From contig CAAFEX010000055.1 in NCBI GenBank assembly GCA_900762015.1, positions 1 through 52,015 on the forward strand: DNA of 52,015 nt, in the 5' to 3' direction. Shown here piece by piece: positions 6,931 through 15,322 of this stretch. Every line of letters begins with the position of its first letter. Positions within the stretch are counted from its first letter, which is position 1. The DNA comes from an uncultured Collinsella sp. GTDB taxonomy: Bacteria; Actinomycetota; Coriobacteriia; Coriobacteriales; Coriobacteriaceae. Under the pieces are notes generated by a model. The model was given only the letters and a program-made list of their open reading frames with translations. It was not told where the DNA came from and made no database searches. Both the position numbers and the translations under genes were made by a program.

Positions 6931-8286
6931 ATGCTTCTGGTCGCTAATGGTTCCGTCTTTACCCGCAACGCTCAGACCCCGTTCATTCCAAACGGTGCGG
7001 TCGCCATTGACGGAGATACGATCGTCGAAGTGGGCCCCGAGCGCGAGCTCAAGGCCGAGTACCCGGATGCCGAGTACGTCGATGCCCAGGGCAACCTCAT
7101 CATGCCTGGACTCATCAACTGCCACACCCACATCTACTCGGGTCTGGCCCGCGGCCTTGCCATTAAGGGCTGCAACCCCACCAACTTCCTGGAGAATCTT
7201 GAGCAGCAGTGGTGGAAGATCGACGACAACCTGACGCTCGACGGCACCAAGGCCAGCGCCTATGCCACGATTTTGGACTCCATCCGTGATGGCGTCACCA
7301 CGATCTTCGATCACCATGCGAGCTTCTGCGAGATCCCGGGAAGCCTCTTTACCATTAAGGATGCAGCTCAGGAGCTGGGCATGCGTTCGTGCCTGTGCTA
7401 CGAGGTCTCCGATCGCCGCGGCCAAGAAAAGTGCGACCAGGCCATTGCCGAGAACGCCGAATTTGCCCAGTGGGCCGCCAAGGAGCGTCGCGATAACGAC
7501 AACCACATGATCGCCGCCATGTTTGGCGGTCACGCCACCTTTACGCTTTCGGACGAGACCATGGATAAGATGGCCGAGGCCAACAACGGCCTGACCGGCT
7601 TCCACATCCATGTGTGCGAGGGCATGAACGACGTGTGGGATTCCCGCCTCAACCGCGGTGGTATCAGCCCCGTCGAGCGCCTGCTACAGCACAACCTGCT
7701 GGGTCCCGACACCATGCTCGGCCACTGCATCCACGTGACGCCTGCCGAGATGGATATCGTCAAGGAGTCCGGCACTTGGCTGGTCAACAACCCCGAATCC
7801 AATATGGGCAACGCCGTGGGCTGCGCCCCCGTGCTCGAGTTCTTCCGCCGCGGCATCCCCGTGTGCATGGGCACCGACGCCTACACCCACGATATGCTCG
7901 AGAGCCTTAAGGTCTTCCTGATTATTCAGCGCCACAACGCCGCCATGCCCAACGTGGGCTGGTGCGAGGCCATGACGATGCTGTTCGAGAACAACGCCAA
8001 GATGGCGAGCAAGTACTTCGATCGCAAGCTCGGTGTGCTCGAGGCCGGCGCTGCCGCCGACGTTATCGTTATGGACTATAAGCCCTTTACGCCGCTGAGC
8101 GAGGAGAACATCGACGGTCACATGCTCTTTGGCATGATGGGCAAAAACTGCCGCACCACCATCATCAACGGCCGCGTCCTGTACAAGGATCGCGAGTTCG
8201 TTGGCATTGATGAGGAAAAGATCAACGCGTGGACCATGGCTGAGTCCAAGAAGCTCTGGAGCACGCTTAACGATCGCGCCTACTAA
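6931..8286 (+). CDS. ssnA: SsnA-type putative aminohydrolase
   Basis: A 451-aa cytosolic metal-dependent hydrolase of the amidohydrolase superfamily, in the guanine deaminase/chlorohydrolase branch. Seen: the metal-binding HxH in NCHTHIYSG near residues 63-71, a third His in GFHIHVCEG, GHCIHVTP, and the catalytic Asp in MGTDAYTHD. Length equals that of E. coli SsnA. In the anaerobic purine cluster it always sits by ygfK and is thought to open or deaminate a purine-ring intermediate; the exact reaction is not shown by sequence. The ATG at 6931 follows gaaggga; an in-frame ATG six codons earlier overlaps this ribosome site. Second gene of unit A. Confidence 0.9.
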   Translation: MLLVANGSVFTRNAQTPFIPNGAVAIDGDTIVEVGPERELKAEYPDAEYVDAQGNLIMPGLINCHTHIYSGLARGLAIKGCNPTNFLENLEQQWWKIDDNLTLDGTKASAYATILDSIRDGVTTIFDHHASFCEIPGSLFTIKDAAQELGMRSCLCYEVSDRRGQEKCDQAIAENAEFAQWAAKERRDNDNHMIAAMFGGHATFTLSDETMDKMAEANNGLTGFHIHVCEGMNDVWDSRLNRGGISPVERLLQHNLLGPDTMLGHCIHVTPAEMDIVKESGTWLVNNPESNMGNAVGCAPVLEFFRRGIPVCMGTDAYTHDMLESLKVFLIIQRHNAAMPNVGWCEAMTMLFENNAKMASKYFDRKLGVLEAGAAADVIVMDYKPFTPLSEENIDGHMLFGMMGKNCRTTIINGRVLYKDREFVGIDEEKINAWTMAESKKLWSTLNDRAY

Positions 8287-8435
8287 TTCACAAGTAGATT
8301 CACGCGCGTCGGGTGTTTCGCCGCATCCGGCGCGCGTATAGGCGGCCTCCGCGGGGTCGCCGGCGCTGTGCTAGCGCTACACCGTATTTGCGCCCGCCGC
8401 GCGGTCTCGCCGGGCGTTACAGAGAGGAGCTCACT

Positions 8436-11435
8436 ATGAGCGACATCATGAGGCCGATCCCGTTTTCGCAGCTGATGAACTGGATCATCGAGGAGCACAA
8501 GACTCAGGGCGCCGTCTTTGGCGTGCGCAAGATGGTCACGACCAACCAGGAGGGCGCGCTCCCCATTTTTGACGAGCGCATCGAGACTCCGTTTGGCCCG
8601 GCCGCCGGCCCCAACACGCAGCTTGCCCAGAACATCGTGGCATCCTACGTGGCCGGTTCACGCTTCTTTGAGCTCAAGACCGTTCAGGTTATGGACGGCG
8701 AGGAGCTCTCCAAGTGCGTTAACAAGCCCTGCATCGTGGCGCAGGACGAGTGCTACAACTGCGAGTGGTCGACCGAGCTCGAGGTTCCGCAGGCCTTTGC
8801 CGAGTACGTGAAGGCATGGTTTGCCTGCCACCTGATCGCTCGCGAGTACGGCTTGGGCAGCCCGGACGGCTTTGTCTTCAACATGTCCGTGGGCTATGAC
8901 CTGGAGGGCATTAAGAGCCCCAAGGTCGATGCGTACATTGAGGGCATGAAGGACGCCAGCGGCTCTGACGTCTGGAATGAGTGCCGCGCATGGGCGCTTG
9001 CCAACCTGGACAAGTTTGAGCATGTCGACGCCGCATTTGTCGAATCCATCCCGGCACGCGTCTCCAACTCCATCACCGAGTCTACCCTGCACGGCTGCCC
9101 GCCCGCCGAGATCGAGCGCATCGCGACCTATCTGATCACCGAGAAGGGCCTCAACACCTACATCAAGTGCAACCCCACGCTGCTGGGCTATGAGTTTGCA
9201 CGTCGGCGCCTCAACGAGCTGGGCTTTGACTACATCGTCTTCGATGACACACACTTCCGCGAGGACCTGCAGTGGGCCGACGCCGTGCCCATGTTCGAGC
9301 GCCTGATTGCCCTGTGTGCCGAGCGCGGCCTGGAGTTTGGCGTCAAGCTGACCAACACGTTCCCCGTCGACGTGACGAGAAACGAGCTGCCCTCCACCGA
9401 GATGTACATGTCCGGCCGTTCGCTGTTCTCGCTGACCATCGAGGCCGCCCGTCGCATTACCGAGCAGTTCGATGGCAAGCTGCGCATCAGCTACTCCGGC
9501 GGTGCTACGGTCTACAACATCCGCGCCCTGTACGATGCCGGCATTTGGCCCGTCACCCTGGCGACCGACGTGCTCAAGCCCGGTGGCTATGAGCGCTTTA
9601 GCCAGATGGCCGGCGAGTTTACCGACCTGGATGGCAAGCCGTTCGCGGGCGTCTCTCTCGAGGCCGTGACTGCGATCCAGACCGACTCGCTCACCAATCC
9701 GCTCTACAAGAAGCCGCTGCGCCCGCTGCCCGACCGTAAGGTCGCCGGCAAGAGCCCGCTTTCCGACTGCTTTACCACGCCGTGCCGCACGAGCTGCCCC
9801 ATCCAGCAGGATATTCCCGCCTATCTAGCGGCTGTTGACGAGGGCCGCTACGAGGATGCGCTCAACATCATCATCGAGCGCAACGCCCTGCCGTTTATCA
9901 CCGGCACCATCTGCCCGCATCCCTGCGGCCGTGCCTGCGAGCGTGCATTCTATGAGCCCGAGGGCGCCCAGATTCGCGCCAGCAAGCTCAAGGCCGCCCG
10001 CGAGGCCATGACCGCCGTGCTGCCCAAGCTGCGCGCCCAGGCCATCGCCAACGACGGCGAGCGCAATGTTGCCGTTATCGGCGGCGGCCCGGCCGGTCTG
10101 GCGACGGCGTTCTTCCTGACGCGTGCCGGCGTGCCCGTCACCATCTTTGAGGCCCGCGACTCGCTCGGCGGCGTGGTCCGTCACATCATCCCCGAGTTCC
10201 GTATCGCCAGCGACGATATCTCCCACGACGCAGAGCTCTGCCTGGCCTTTGGCGCCAAGGTGCAGCTCAACGCTCGCGTTGATTCCATTGACGAGCTCAA
10301 GGCCCAAGGCTTTACCGACGTGGTCGTGGCCACCGGTGCCTGGATGCCCGGCTCTGCGGGCCTGGGCGAGGGTGCCGAGCTCGACGTGCTGGAGTTCCTC
10401 GAGGCCGCCAAGAAGGGCGAGAAACTCGAGCTGGGCGAGGACGTCGTGGTCATTGGCGCCGGTAACACCGCCATGGACGCGGCCCGCGTGGCCAAGCGTC
10501 TGGCTGGCGTGAAGAACGTGCGCCTGGTGTATCGCCGCACCAAGAAACAGATGCCCGCTGACGAGGAAGAGCTTGATCTTGCTCTTGCCGACGGCGTTGA
10601 GTTCTGCGAGCTGCTGGCGCCCAAGGCGCTCAACGGTGCCGTGCTGACCTGCGACGTCATGGAGCTTGGCGAGCCGGATGCAAGCGGCCGTCGCAGCCCC
10701 GTCGCCACGGGCGAGACCGTCGAGCTTTCCGCCACCACGGTGATCTGCGCCGTGGGCGAGGGCATCGATGCCAGCCTGTACGATGCCGCGGGCGTCGAGC
10801 ACGACCGTCGCGGTCGCCTTGCCGCCACCTCCACCGGCGTCGAGGGCGTCTGGGCTGCGGGCGACTGCCGCCGCGGTCCTGCCACCGTGGTCGAGGCTAT
10901 TGCCGACGCCGCCGAGGTCGCCCGTGCCATCGCCGGCGTGGACTTTAACAAGTACGCCGACCAGAATGCTCAGACCGGTCGCGAGGACACTTGCTACGAG
11001 CGCAAGGGGTCGCTGTGCCGCGACAAGCGCAACTGCACCAAGACTCGCTGCCTGGGCTGCGGCTCGGTGTGCGAGGTCTGCTGCGATGTGTGCCCCAACC
11101 GTGCCAACGTGGCAATTAAGGTGCCGGGCCTGGCCAAGCATCAGGTCGTCCATGTCGACGGCATGTGCAACGAGTGCGGCAACTGCGCCGTGTTCTGCCC
11201 CTACCAGGAGGGTCGTCCCTACAAGGACAAGCTCACCCTGTTCTGGAGCGAGCAGGACATGGAGAACTCCGAGAACGAGGGCTTCCTGGCTGTGGACGAG
11301 GACCACTTTAAGGTCCGCGTCGCCGGCACGGTCCGCACCGTCTCGGTCGATGCCGTCAACACCGGTCTTCCCGAGGCCGTCCGCCTGACCATCAGGGCCG
11401 TGCGCGACAACTATTCGTACCTTCTTAAGAAATAG
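8436..11435 (+). CDS. ygfK: YgfK, putative selenate reductase subunit / purine-cluster Fe-S flavoprotein
   Basis: A 999-aa flavo-iron-sulfur protein. Layout seen: an N-terminal dihydroorotate-dehydrogenase-like region (1-430); GltD-type cluster-binding Cys from about residue 445 (CRTSCPIQQDIP, then CPHPCGRACE); an FAD Rossmann motif GGGPAGLATAF near 548; an NADPH motif GAGNTAMDAA near 673; and a C-terminal ferredoxin pair, CLGCGSVCEVCCDVCP and CNECGNCAVFCP, near 868-920. This is the full E. coli YgfK layout. The name reflects selenate-reduction genetics; in gut bacteria the cluster is tied to anaerobic urate use. It probably passes electrons between NAD(P)H, ferredoxin and a purine. The ATG at 8436 follows agagaggag. 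The next genes, a polyferredoxin and an FAD-less Xdh, are likely partners. Confidence 0.92.
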   Translation: MSDIMRPIPFSQLMNWIIEEHKTQGAVFGVRKMVTTNQEGALPIFDERIETPFGPAAGPNTQLAQNIVASYVAGSRFFELKTVQVMDGEELSKCVNKPCIVAQDECYNCEWSTELEVPQAFAEYVKAWFACHLIAREYGLGSPDGFVFNMSVGYDLEGIKSPKVDAYIEGMKDASGSDVWNECRAWALANLDKFEHVDAAFVESIPARVSNSITESTLHGCPPAEIERIATYLITEKGLNTYIKCNPTLLGYEFARRRLNELGFDYIVFDDTHFREDLQWADAVPMFERLIALCAERGLEFGVKLTNTFPVDVTRNELPSTEMYMSGRSLFSLTIEAARRITEQFDGKLRISYSGGATVYNIRALYDAGIWPVTLATDVLKPGGYERFSQMAGEFTDLDGKPFAGVSLEAVTAIQTDSLTNPLYKKPLRPLPDRKVAGKSPLSDCFTTPCRTSCPIQQDIPAYLAAVDEGRYEDALNIIIERNALPFITGTICPHPCGRACERAFYEPEGAQIRASKLKAAREAMTAVLPKLRAQAIANDGERNVAVIGGGPAGLATAFFLTRAGVPVTIFEARDSLGGVVRHIIPEFRIASDDISHDAELCLAFGAKVQLNARVDSIDELKAQGFTDVVVATGAWMPGSAGLGEGAELDVLEFLEAAKKGEKLELGEDVVVIGAGNTAMDAARVAKRLAGVKNVRLVYRRTKKQMPADEEELDLALADGVEFCELLAPKALNGAVLTCDVMELGEPDASGRRSPVATGETVELSATTVICAVGEGIDASLYDAAGVEHDRRGRLAATSTGVEGVWAAGDCRRGPATVVEAIADAAEVARAIAGVDFNKYADQNAQTGREDTCYERKGSLCRDKRNCTKTRCLGCGSVCEVCCDVCPNRANVAIKVPGLAKHQVVHVDGMCNECGNCAVFCPYQEGRPYKDKLTLFWSEQDMENSENEGFLAVDEDHFKVRVAGTVRTVSVDAVNTGLPEAVRLTIRAVRDNYSYLLKK

Positions 11436-11446
11436 GCGAGTCTCTT

Positions 11447-11926
11447 ATGGCCAAATCCATTCAACATAACGTGGCCTACGTTGCCTGCGGAAGCGGTTGC
11501 GCCTCCGCAGGCGGCGACGCCCGCTGCAGCGAAGGCTGCATTGGCTGTGGCGCCTGCGTCACGGCCTGCCCCCACGGCGCCATTGCGCTGGTCGATGGCA
11601 TCGCTCGCGTGGATCGCTCCAAGTGCACGGGCTGTGGCCTGTGCGGCATGGCGTGCCCGCAGCGCGTGATTGCCTTCGTTCCCGGCTACCAGAACATTCT
11701 GGTGCGCTGCAACAACACCGATAAGGGCGCCATTGCGCGCAAGATCTGCGACACGAGCTGCATCGGTTGCGGTATGTGCGCCAAAAAGTGCCCTGCCGGC
11801 GCTATCCGCATCGAGGACAACTGCGCCCATATCGACGGCGCGGACTGCCTGTCGTGCGGCATGTGCGCCGTCGTCTGCCCTCATGGCGCCATCCACGACC
11901 GCACCGGCATCGCCGCCGGCGTGTAG
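11447..11926 (+). CDS. Four-motif [4Fe-4S] ferredoxin-like electron carrier
   Basis: A 159-aa protein with four CxxCxxCxxxC-type motifs: CIGCGACVTACP, CTGCGLCGMACP, CIGCGMCAKKCP and CLSCGMCAVVCP. It can bind up to four [4Fe-4S] clusters as two ferredoxin domains. Three more Cys lie in the first 27 residues (CGSGC and ARC), as in RnfB-like proteins. It starts 11 bp after ygfK and ends 12 bp before the xanthine dehydrogenase. The likely role is to carry electrons between them, replacing the missing FAD subunit (inference). It is soluble, with no membrane segment or signal peptide. No electron-transport name can be fixed. Confidence 0.85.
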   Translation: MAKSIQHNVAYVACGSGCASAGGDARCSEGCIGCGACVTACPHGAIALVDGIARVDRSKCTGCGLCGMACPQRVIAFVPGYQNILVRCNNTDKGAIARKICDTSCIGCGMCAKKCPAGAIRIEDNCAHIDGADCLSCGMCAVVCPHGAIHDRTGIAAGV

Positions 11927-11938
11927 AAGGGAATCACC

Positions 11939-14716
11939 ATGGCACAGGAATTCACTTTTACCGTTAACGGCGTCGAGCGCACGACGACCCAAAACAAACC
12001 GCTACTGCGCTACCTGCGCGACGACCTGCATATCCATTCCGCCAAGGACGGCTGCTCCGAAGGTGCTTGCGGTACCTGCACCATCCATGTGGACGGTGCG
12101 GCCGTCAAGGCGTGCGTACTGACCACCGCTCTTGCCGCCGGCCGTAACATCGTGACCGTCGAGGGCCTGCCCCAGGACGTGCGCGAGGCCTTTGTGTACG
12201 CCTTTGGCGCCGTGGGCGCCGTGCAGTGCGGTTTTTGCATCCCCGGCATGGTCATGGCGGGTGCAGCGCTCATCGCCGAGGACCCCGAGCCCACCGAGGA
12301 GCAGATCAAGTACGCCATTCGCGGTAACGTCTGTCGCTGCACCGGCTACAAAAAGATTATCGAGGGCATCTCGCTGGCCGCAGCGGTGCTCCGCGGCGAA
12401 AAGCAGATTGACGAGGACCTGGAGCGCGGCGACGACTACGGCGTGGGCAAGCGCGCCTTTCGTATCGACGTGCGCAAGAAGGTGCTCGGCGAGGGCAAGT
12501 ACCCCGACGACATCGACGAGCTCGATCAGCCGGGCCTGACCTATGCCAGCGCCGTGCGCTCCAAGTATCCGCGCGCCCGCGTGCTCTCCATCGACACCTC
12601 CAAGGCCGAGGCCCTGCCCGGCGTGGTGGGCATCTTGCGCGCCGAGGACGTGCCGGTCAACCAGGTCGGCCACCTTATCCAGGACTGGGACGTCATGATT
12701 GCGGCAGGCGATATCACCCGCTGCGTGGGCGATGCCATTGTGTTGGTGGTCGCCGAGGACGAAGCGACGCTCGAGAAGGCCAAGAAGCTCGTAAAGATCG
12801 ATTACGAGCCGCTGGAGCCTGTGCGCAACATTGTCGAGGCCAGGGCCGCCGACGCCCCGCGCCTGCATGACAGCTTCTTTGCCTTTGGCAACACAGTGGA
12901 GCTCAAGGACAACGTGTGCCAGAGCCGCCATGTGACGCGCGGCGACGCCGCCAAGGCGCTGGCCGAAAGCGCGTTCACCGTGACGCAGCGCTTTACCACG
13001 CCCTTTACCGAGCATGCCTTCTTGGAGCCCGAGTGCGCCGTTGCCTTCCCGTACAAGAACGGCGTCAAGGTGCAGTCGACCGACCAGGGTGCCTACGACA
13101 CGCGCAAAGAGTGTGCCCACATGTTTGGCTGGGACAACGAGCCCGAGCGCGTGGTCGTCGAGACCATGCTCGTGGGCGGCGGCTTTGGCGGCAAGGAGGA
13201 CGTGTCCATCCAGCACCTGGCCGCGCTCGCCGCATATAAGTTCCAGCGTCCCGTGAAGTGCAAGCTCACGCGTGCCGAGTCGCTCGCTTTCCATCCCAAG
13301 CGCCATGCCATGGACGGTACCTTTACGCTGGGTTGCGACGCCGAGGGCAACTTTACCGGTCTGGACTGCGAGATCAACTTTGACACCGGCGCCTACGCGT
13401 CGCTGTGCGGCCCGGTGCTCGAGCGCGCCTGCACGCATGCCGTCGGCCCCTACAAGTACCAGAACACCGACATTCGCGGTTATGGCTACTACACCAACAA
13501 CCCGCCCGCCGGCGCGTACCGCGGCTTTGGCGTTTGCCAGTCCGAGTTTGCGCTCGAGAGCCTGATCGACTTGCTGGCAGAGAAGGTCGGCCTGGATCCG
13601 TGGGAGATTCGTTACCGAAACGCTATCGAGCCGGGCGAGGTTTTGCCCAACGGCCAAATTGCCGACTGCTCCACGGCGCTTAAGGAGACGCTGCTCGAGG
13701 TCAAGGATGCCTACTATGCGCATCCCGGACATGCCGGTATCGCCTGCGCCATGAAGAACGCCGGCGTGGGCGTGGGCCTGCCCGATGCCGGCCGCTGCAA
13801 GATTCGCGTCGAGAACGGCGTGGCCGTGGTCTATGCCGCCACGTCCGACATCGGCCAGGGCTGCAACACCGTCTTTTTGCAGGACGTTGCCGAGGCATGC
13901 GGCCTGCCGCTTCGCTGCATTGCCAACGGCGAGTGCTCCACCGAGAACGCTCCCGATTCCGGCACCACGTCTGGTTCGCGTCAGACGGTCGTGACCGGCG
14001 AGGCCGTGCGCGGTGCCGCCTTCCTGCTGCGCGATGCCATGCTTGACATCGAGGCCGGCAAGTCTGCGCCCGCCGCTCCCGTGAGCGCGCATGGCGACGG
14101 CGTCAAGATCGAGTACGACGACGGTCGCGCCTATCAGCTGCACACGCAGGAGCTCGTCGCCGGCCAGGGTATGCATCCTCAGGATCCCGCGGCCGCCATC
14201 AAGGCGCTCGAGGGATGCGAGTTTGGCTACGTGTACCTGGAGCCGACCGACAAGCTGGGCGCCGACGTTCCCAACCCCAAGAGCCATATCTGCTACGGCT
14301 TTGCCACGCATGTGGTTATTCTGGATGACGACGGCCGCGTGAGCGAGGTCTATGCCGCGCACGATTCCGGCAAGGTGGTCAACCCCATCTCCATCCAGGG
14401 CCAGATCGAAGGCGGCGTGCTCATGGGCATGGGCTACGCACTTACCGAGGACTGGCCGCTCAAGGACTGCGTACCCCAGGCAAGGTACGGCACGCTCGGG
14501 CTGTTCCGTGCGCCCGAGATCCCGGATATCCACGCCATTTACGTGGAGAAGGACGAGCTGCTGCCCGTGGCATATGGCGGCAAGGGCATCGGCGAGATCG
14601 CAACGATCCCCACGGCGCCCGCCGTACAGAACGCCTATCGCGCATTTGACGGCAAGCTGCGCCCGGATCTGCCCATGGTGGATACGCCGTACAGCCGCGT
14701 TCGTCACCGCGGCTAG
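11939..14716 (+). CDS. Selenium-dependent xanthine dehydrogenase, fused [2Fe-2S] and molybdopterin domains
   Basis: A 925-aa molybdenum hydroxylase for xanthine or related purines. The N-terminal [2Fe-2S] domain has Cys39, 44, 47 and 59 (GCSEGACGTCTIH). A second four-Cys domain follows (CGFC at 97-100, CRC at 132-134). From about residue 160 comes the molybdopterin-binding part: GGGFGGKEDVS, PAGAYRGFGVCQSEFA, and the C-terminal GGKGIGEIATIPTAPA, whose Glu is the usual catalytic base. There is no CoxM/XdhB FAD domain in the protein or as a neighbour. The fusion and the nearby yqeB and yqeC match the selenium-dependent type (E. coli XdhD), where selenium is a labile ligand and not selenocysteine. 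Last gene of unit A, ended by a terminator at 14786-14817. Confidence 0.92.
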   Translation: MAQEFTFTVNGVERTTTQNKPLLRYLRDDLHIHSAKDGCSEGACGTCTIHVDGAAVKACVLTTALAAGRNIVTVEGLPQDVREAFVYAFGAVGAVQCGFCIPGMVMAGAALIAEDPEPTEEQIKYAIRGNVCRCTGYKKIIEGISLAAAVLRGEKQIDEDLERGDDYGVGKRAFRIDVRKKVLGEGKYPDDIDELDQPGLTYASAVRSKYPRARVLSIDTSKAEALPGVVGILRAEDVPVNQVGHLIQDWDVMIAAGDITRCVGDAIVLVVAEDEATLEKAKKLVKIDYEPLEPVRNIVEARAADAPRLHDSFFAFGNTVELKDNVCQSRHVTRGDAAKALAESAFTVTQRFTTPFTEHAFLEPECAVAFPYKNGVKVQSTDQGAYDTRKECAHMFGWDNEPERVVVETMLVGGGFGGKEDVSIQHLAALAAYKFQRPVKCKLTRAESLAFHPKRHAMDGTFTLGCDAEGNFTGLDCEINFDTGAYASLCGPVLERACTHAVGPYKYQNTDIRGYGYYTNNPPAGAYRGFGVCQSEFALESLIDLLAEKVGLDPWEIRYRNAIEPGEVLPNGQIADCSTALKETLLEVKDAYYAHPGHAGIACAMKNAGVGVGLPDAGRCKIRVENGVAVVYAATSDIGQGCNTVFLQDVAEACGLPLRCIANGECSTENAPDSGTTSGSRQTVVTGEAVRGAAFLLRDAMLDIEAGKSAPAAPVSAHGDGVKIEYDDGRAYQLHTQELVAGQGMHPQDPAAAIKALEGCEFGYVYLEPTDKLGADVPNPKSHICYGFATHVVILDDDGRVSEVYAAHDSGKVVNPISIQGQIEGGVLMGMGYALTEDWPLKDCVPQARYGTLGLFRAPEIPDIHAIYVEKDELLPVAYGGKGIGEIATIPTAPAVQNAYRAFDGKLRPDLPMVDTPYSRVRHRG

Positions 14717-14785
14717 GGTAGAGCGCGGACGACCATTGCTGATGGGCCGTTCGCGCTCAACACCAACTACATACGCTGCGCCTTT

Positions 14786-14817
14786 GGCCCCGACTCCATC
14801 GCGAGCCGGGGCCTTTT
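14786..14817 (+). terminator. Terminator of unit A
   Basis: Seven-bp stem ggccccg (14786-14792) with cggggcc (14807-14813), followed by TTTT. It lies 69 bp after the xanthine dehydrogenase stop. Confidence 0.7.
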
Positions 14818-14896
14818 GTCTGGAGCGGAGGCCGCGTCTCGAAACGGGTCGTGCTTTCCTTTTGAGCCTCGGGACTGCGGACGATTTCTTGGACCG

Positions 14897-15178
14897 TTAC
14901 GCGGCCCTTCCCAGTGCGGCGCGGAACTCGGCCGGCGTGCGGCCGCCGAGCGCATCGCTGCGCCTCTCCGTATTGTATCGGCCGATCCAGCCCCCGAGCT
15001 CCTCGATGAAGCGGGCGGGGGTCCAGCCCGACCAGTCCCTGCCGTGCCAGAACTCCCTCTTGAGCAGGCCGAAGAAGCCCTCCATCGCCGCGTTGTCCGG
15101 GCTGCAGCCCTTGGCGGACATGCTCCTGGCGAGGCCGTGCCCCTCGCAGATCGAGATCCGTCCGGGCCAGCGGTACGG
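14897..15178 (-). pseudogene. IS3-family (IS150-like) transposase OrfB, C-terminal remnant
   Basis: About 94 codons of an integrase-core transposase. The minus-strand frame from 15178 reads PYRWPGRISICEGHGLARSM and then SAKGCSPDNAAMEGFFG, the typical SMSxKGxxxDNAxxExFF region with the catalytic Glu, and ends naturally in a TAA at 14897. The N-terminal three quarters and OrfA are missing: upstream of 15178 the sequence changes abruptly into a 33-bp tandem repeat. The sequence tgcggacgatttcttgga just past the stop (14876-14893) may be part of the right terminal repeat. The remnant separates the two halves of the purine island. Clearly nonfunctional. Confidence 0.85.
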
Positions 15179-15252
15179 AAAAGTGTCGAAATCAGCCGTG
15201 TAAAAGTACGGAAAAGTGTCGAAATAGGCACCTTAAAACTTCGGAAAAGTGT
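15174..15252. repeat. Triple 33-bp tandem repeat at the transposase break
   Basis: The word tacggaaaagtgtcgaaat at 15174-15192 recurs exactly at 15207-15225, and its core cggaaaagtgt appears again at 15242-15252, giving a steady 33-bp period. The first copy touches the truncated transposase. Such short repeats resemble the multiple terminal repeats of IS21-like elements, so a second lost element may have cut the first (inference). Confidence 0.75.
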
Positions 15253-15322
15253 AGCTGGATGACAAAACAGCACTTAGAAGCCGGTGCTGGATGCGGGATC
15301 TTGCGGCCGCCTTCAGTCCTCG

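Noticed and set aside
5302..7611. 769-codon open frame antisense to permease and ssnA
   Set aside because: It spans two real genes and their gap and has no recognisable motif or ribosome site.
8287..8435. Riboswitch or tRNA in the ssnA-ygfK gap
   Set aside because: The 149 bp are very GC-rich and can form several weak stems, but no cloverleaf, no TTCRA loop and no known aptamer core could be found.
12002..14707. 901-codon open frame antisense to xanthine dehydrogenase
   Set aside because: Same reason: the plus strand has all the cofactor motifs and the antisense product is low-complexity His/Leu/Gly/Val-rich without a domain.
11939..14716. Selenocysteine codon in the selenium-dependent enzyme
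   Set aside because: The frame has no internal TGA; in this family selenium is a labile cofactor ligand and not selenocysteine.
14767..15273. 168-codon frame across the IS remnant
   Set aside because: Its start is the translated 33-bp repeat and the rest is the transposase in the wrong frame; the transposase frame is the meaningful one.
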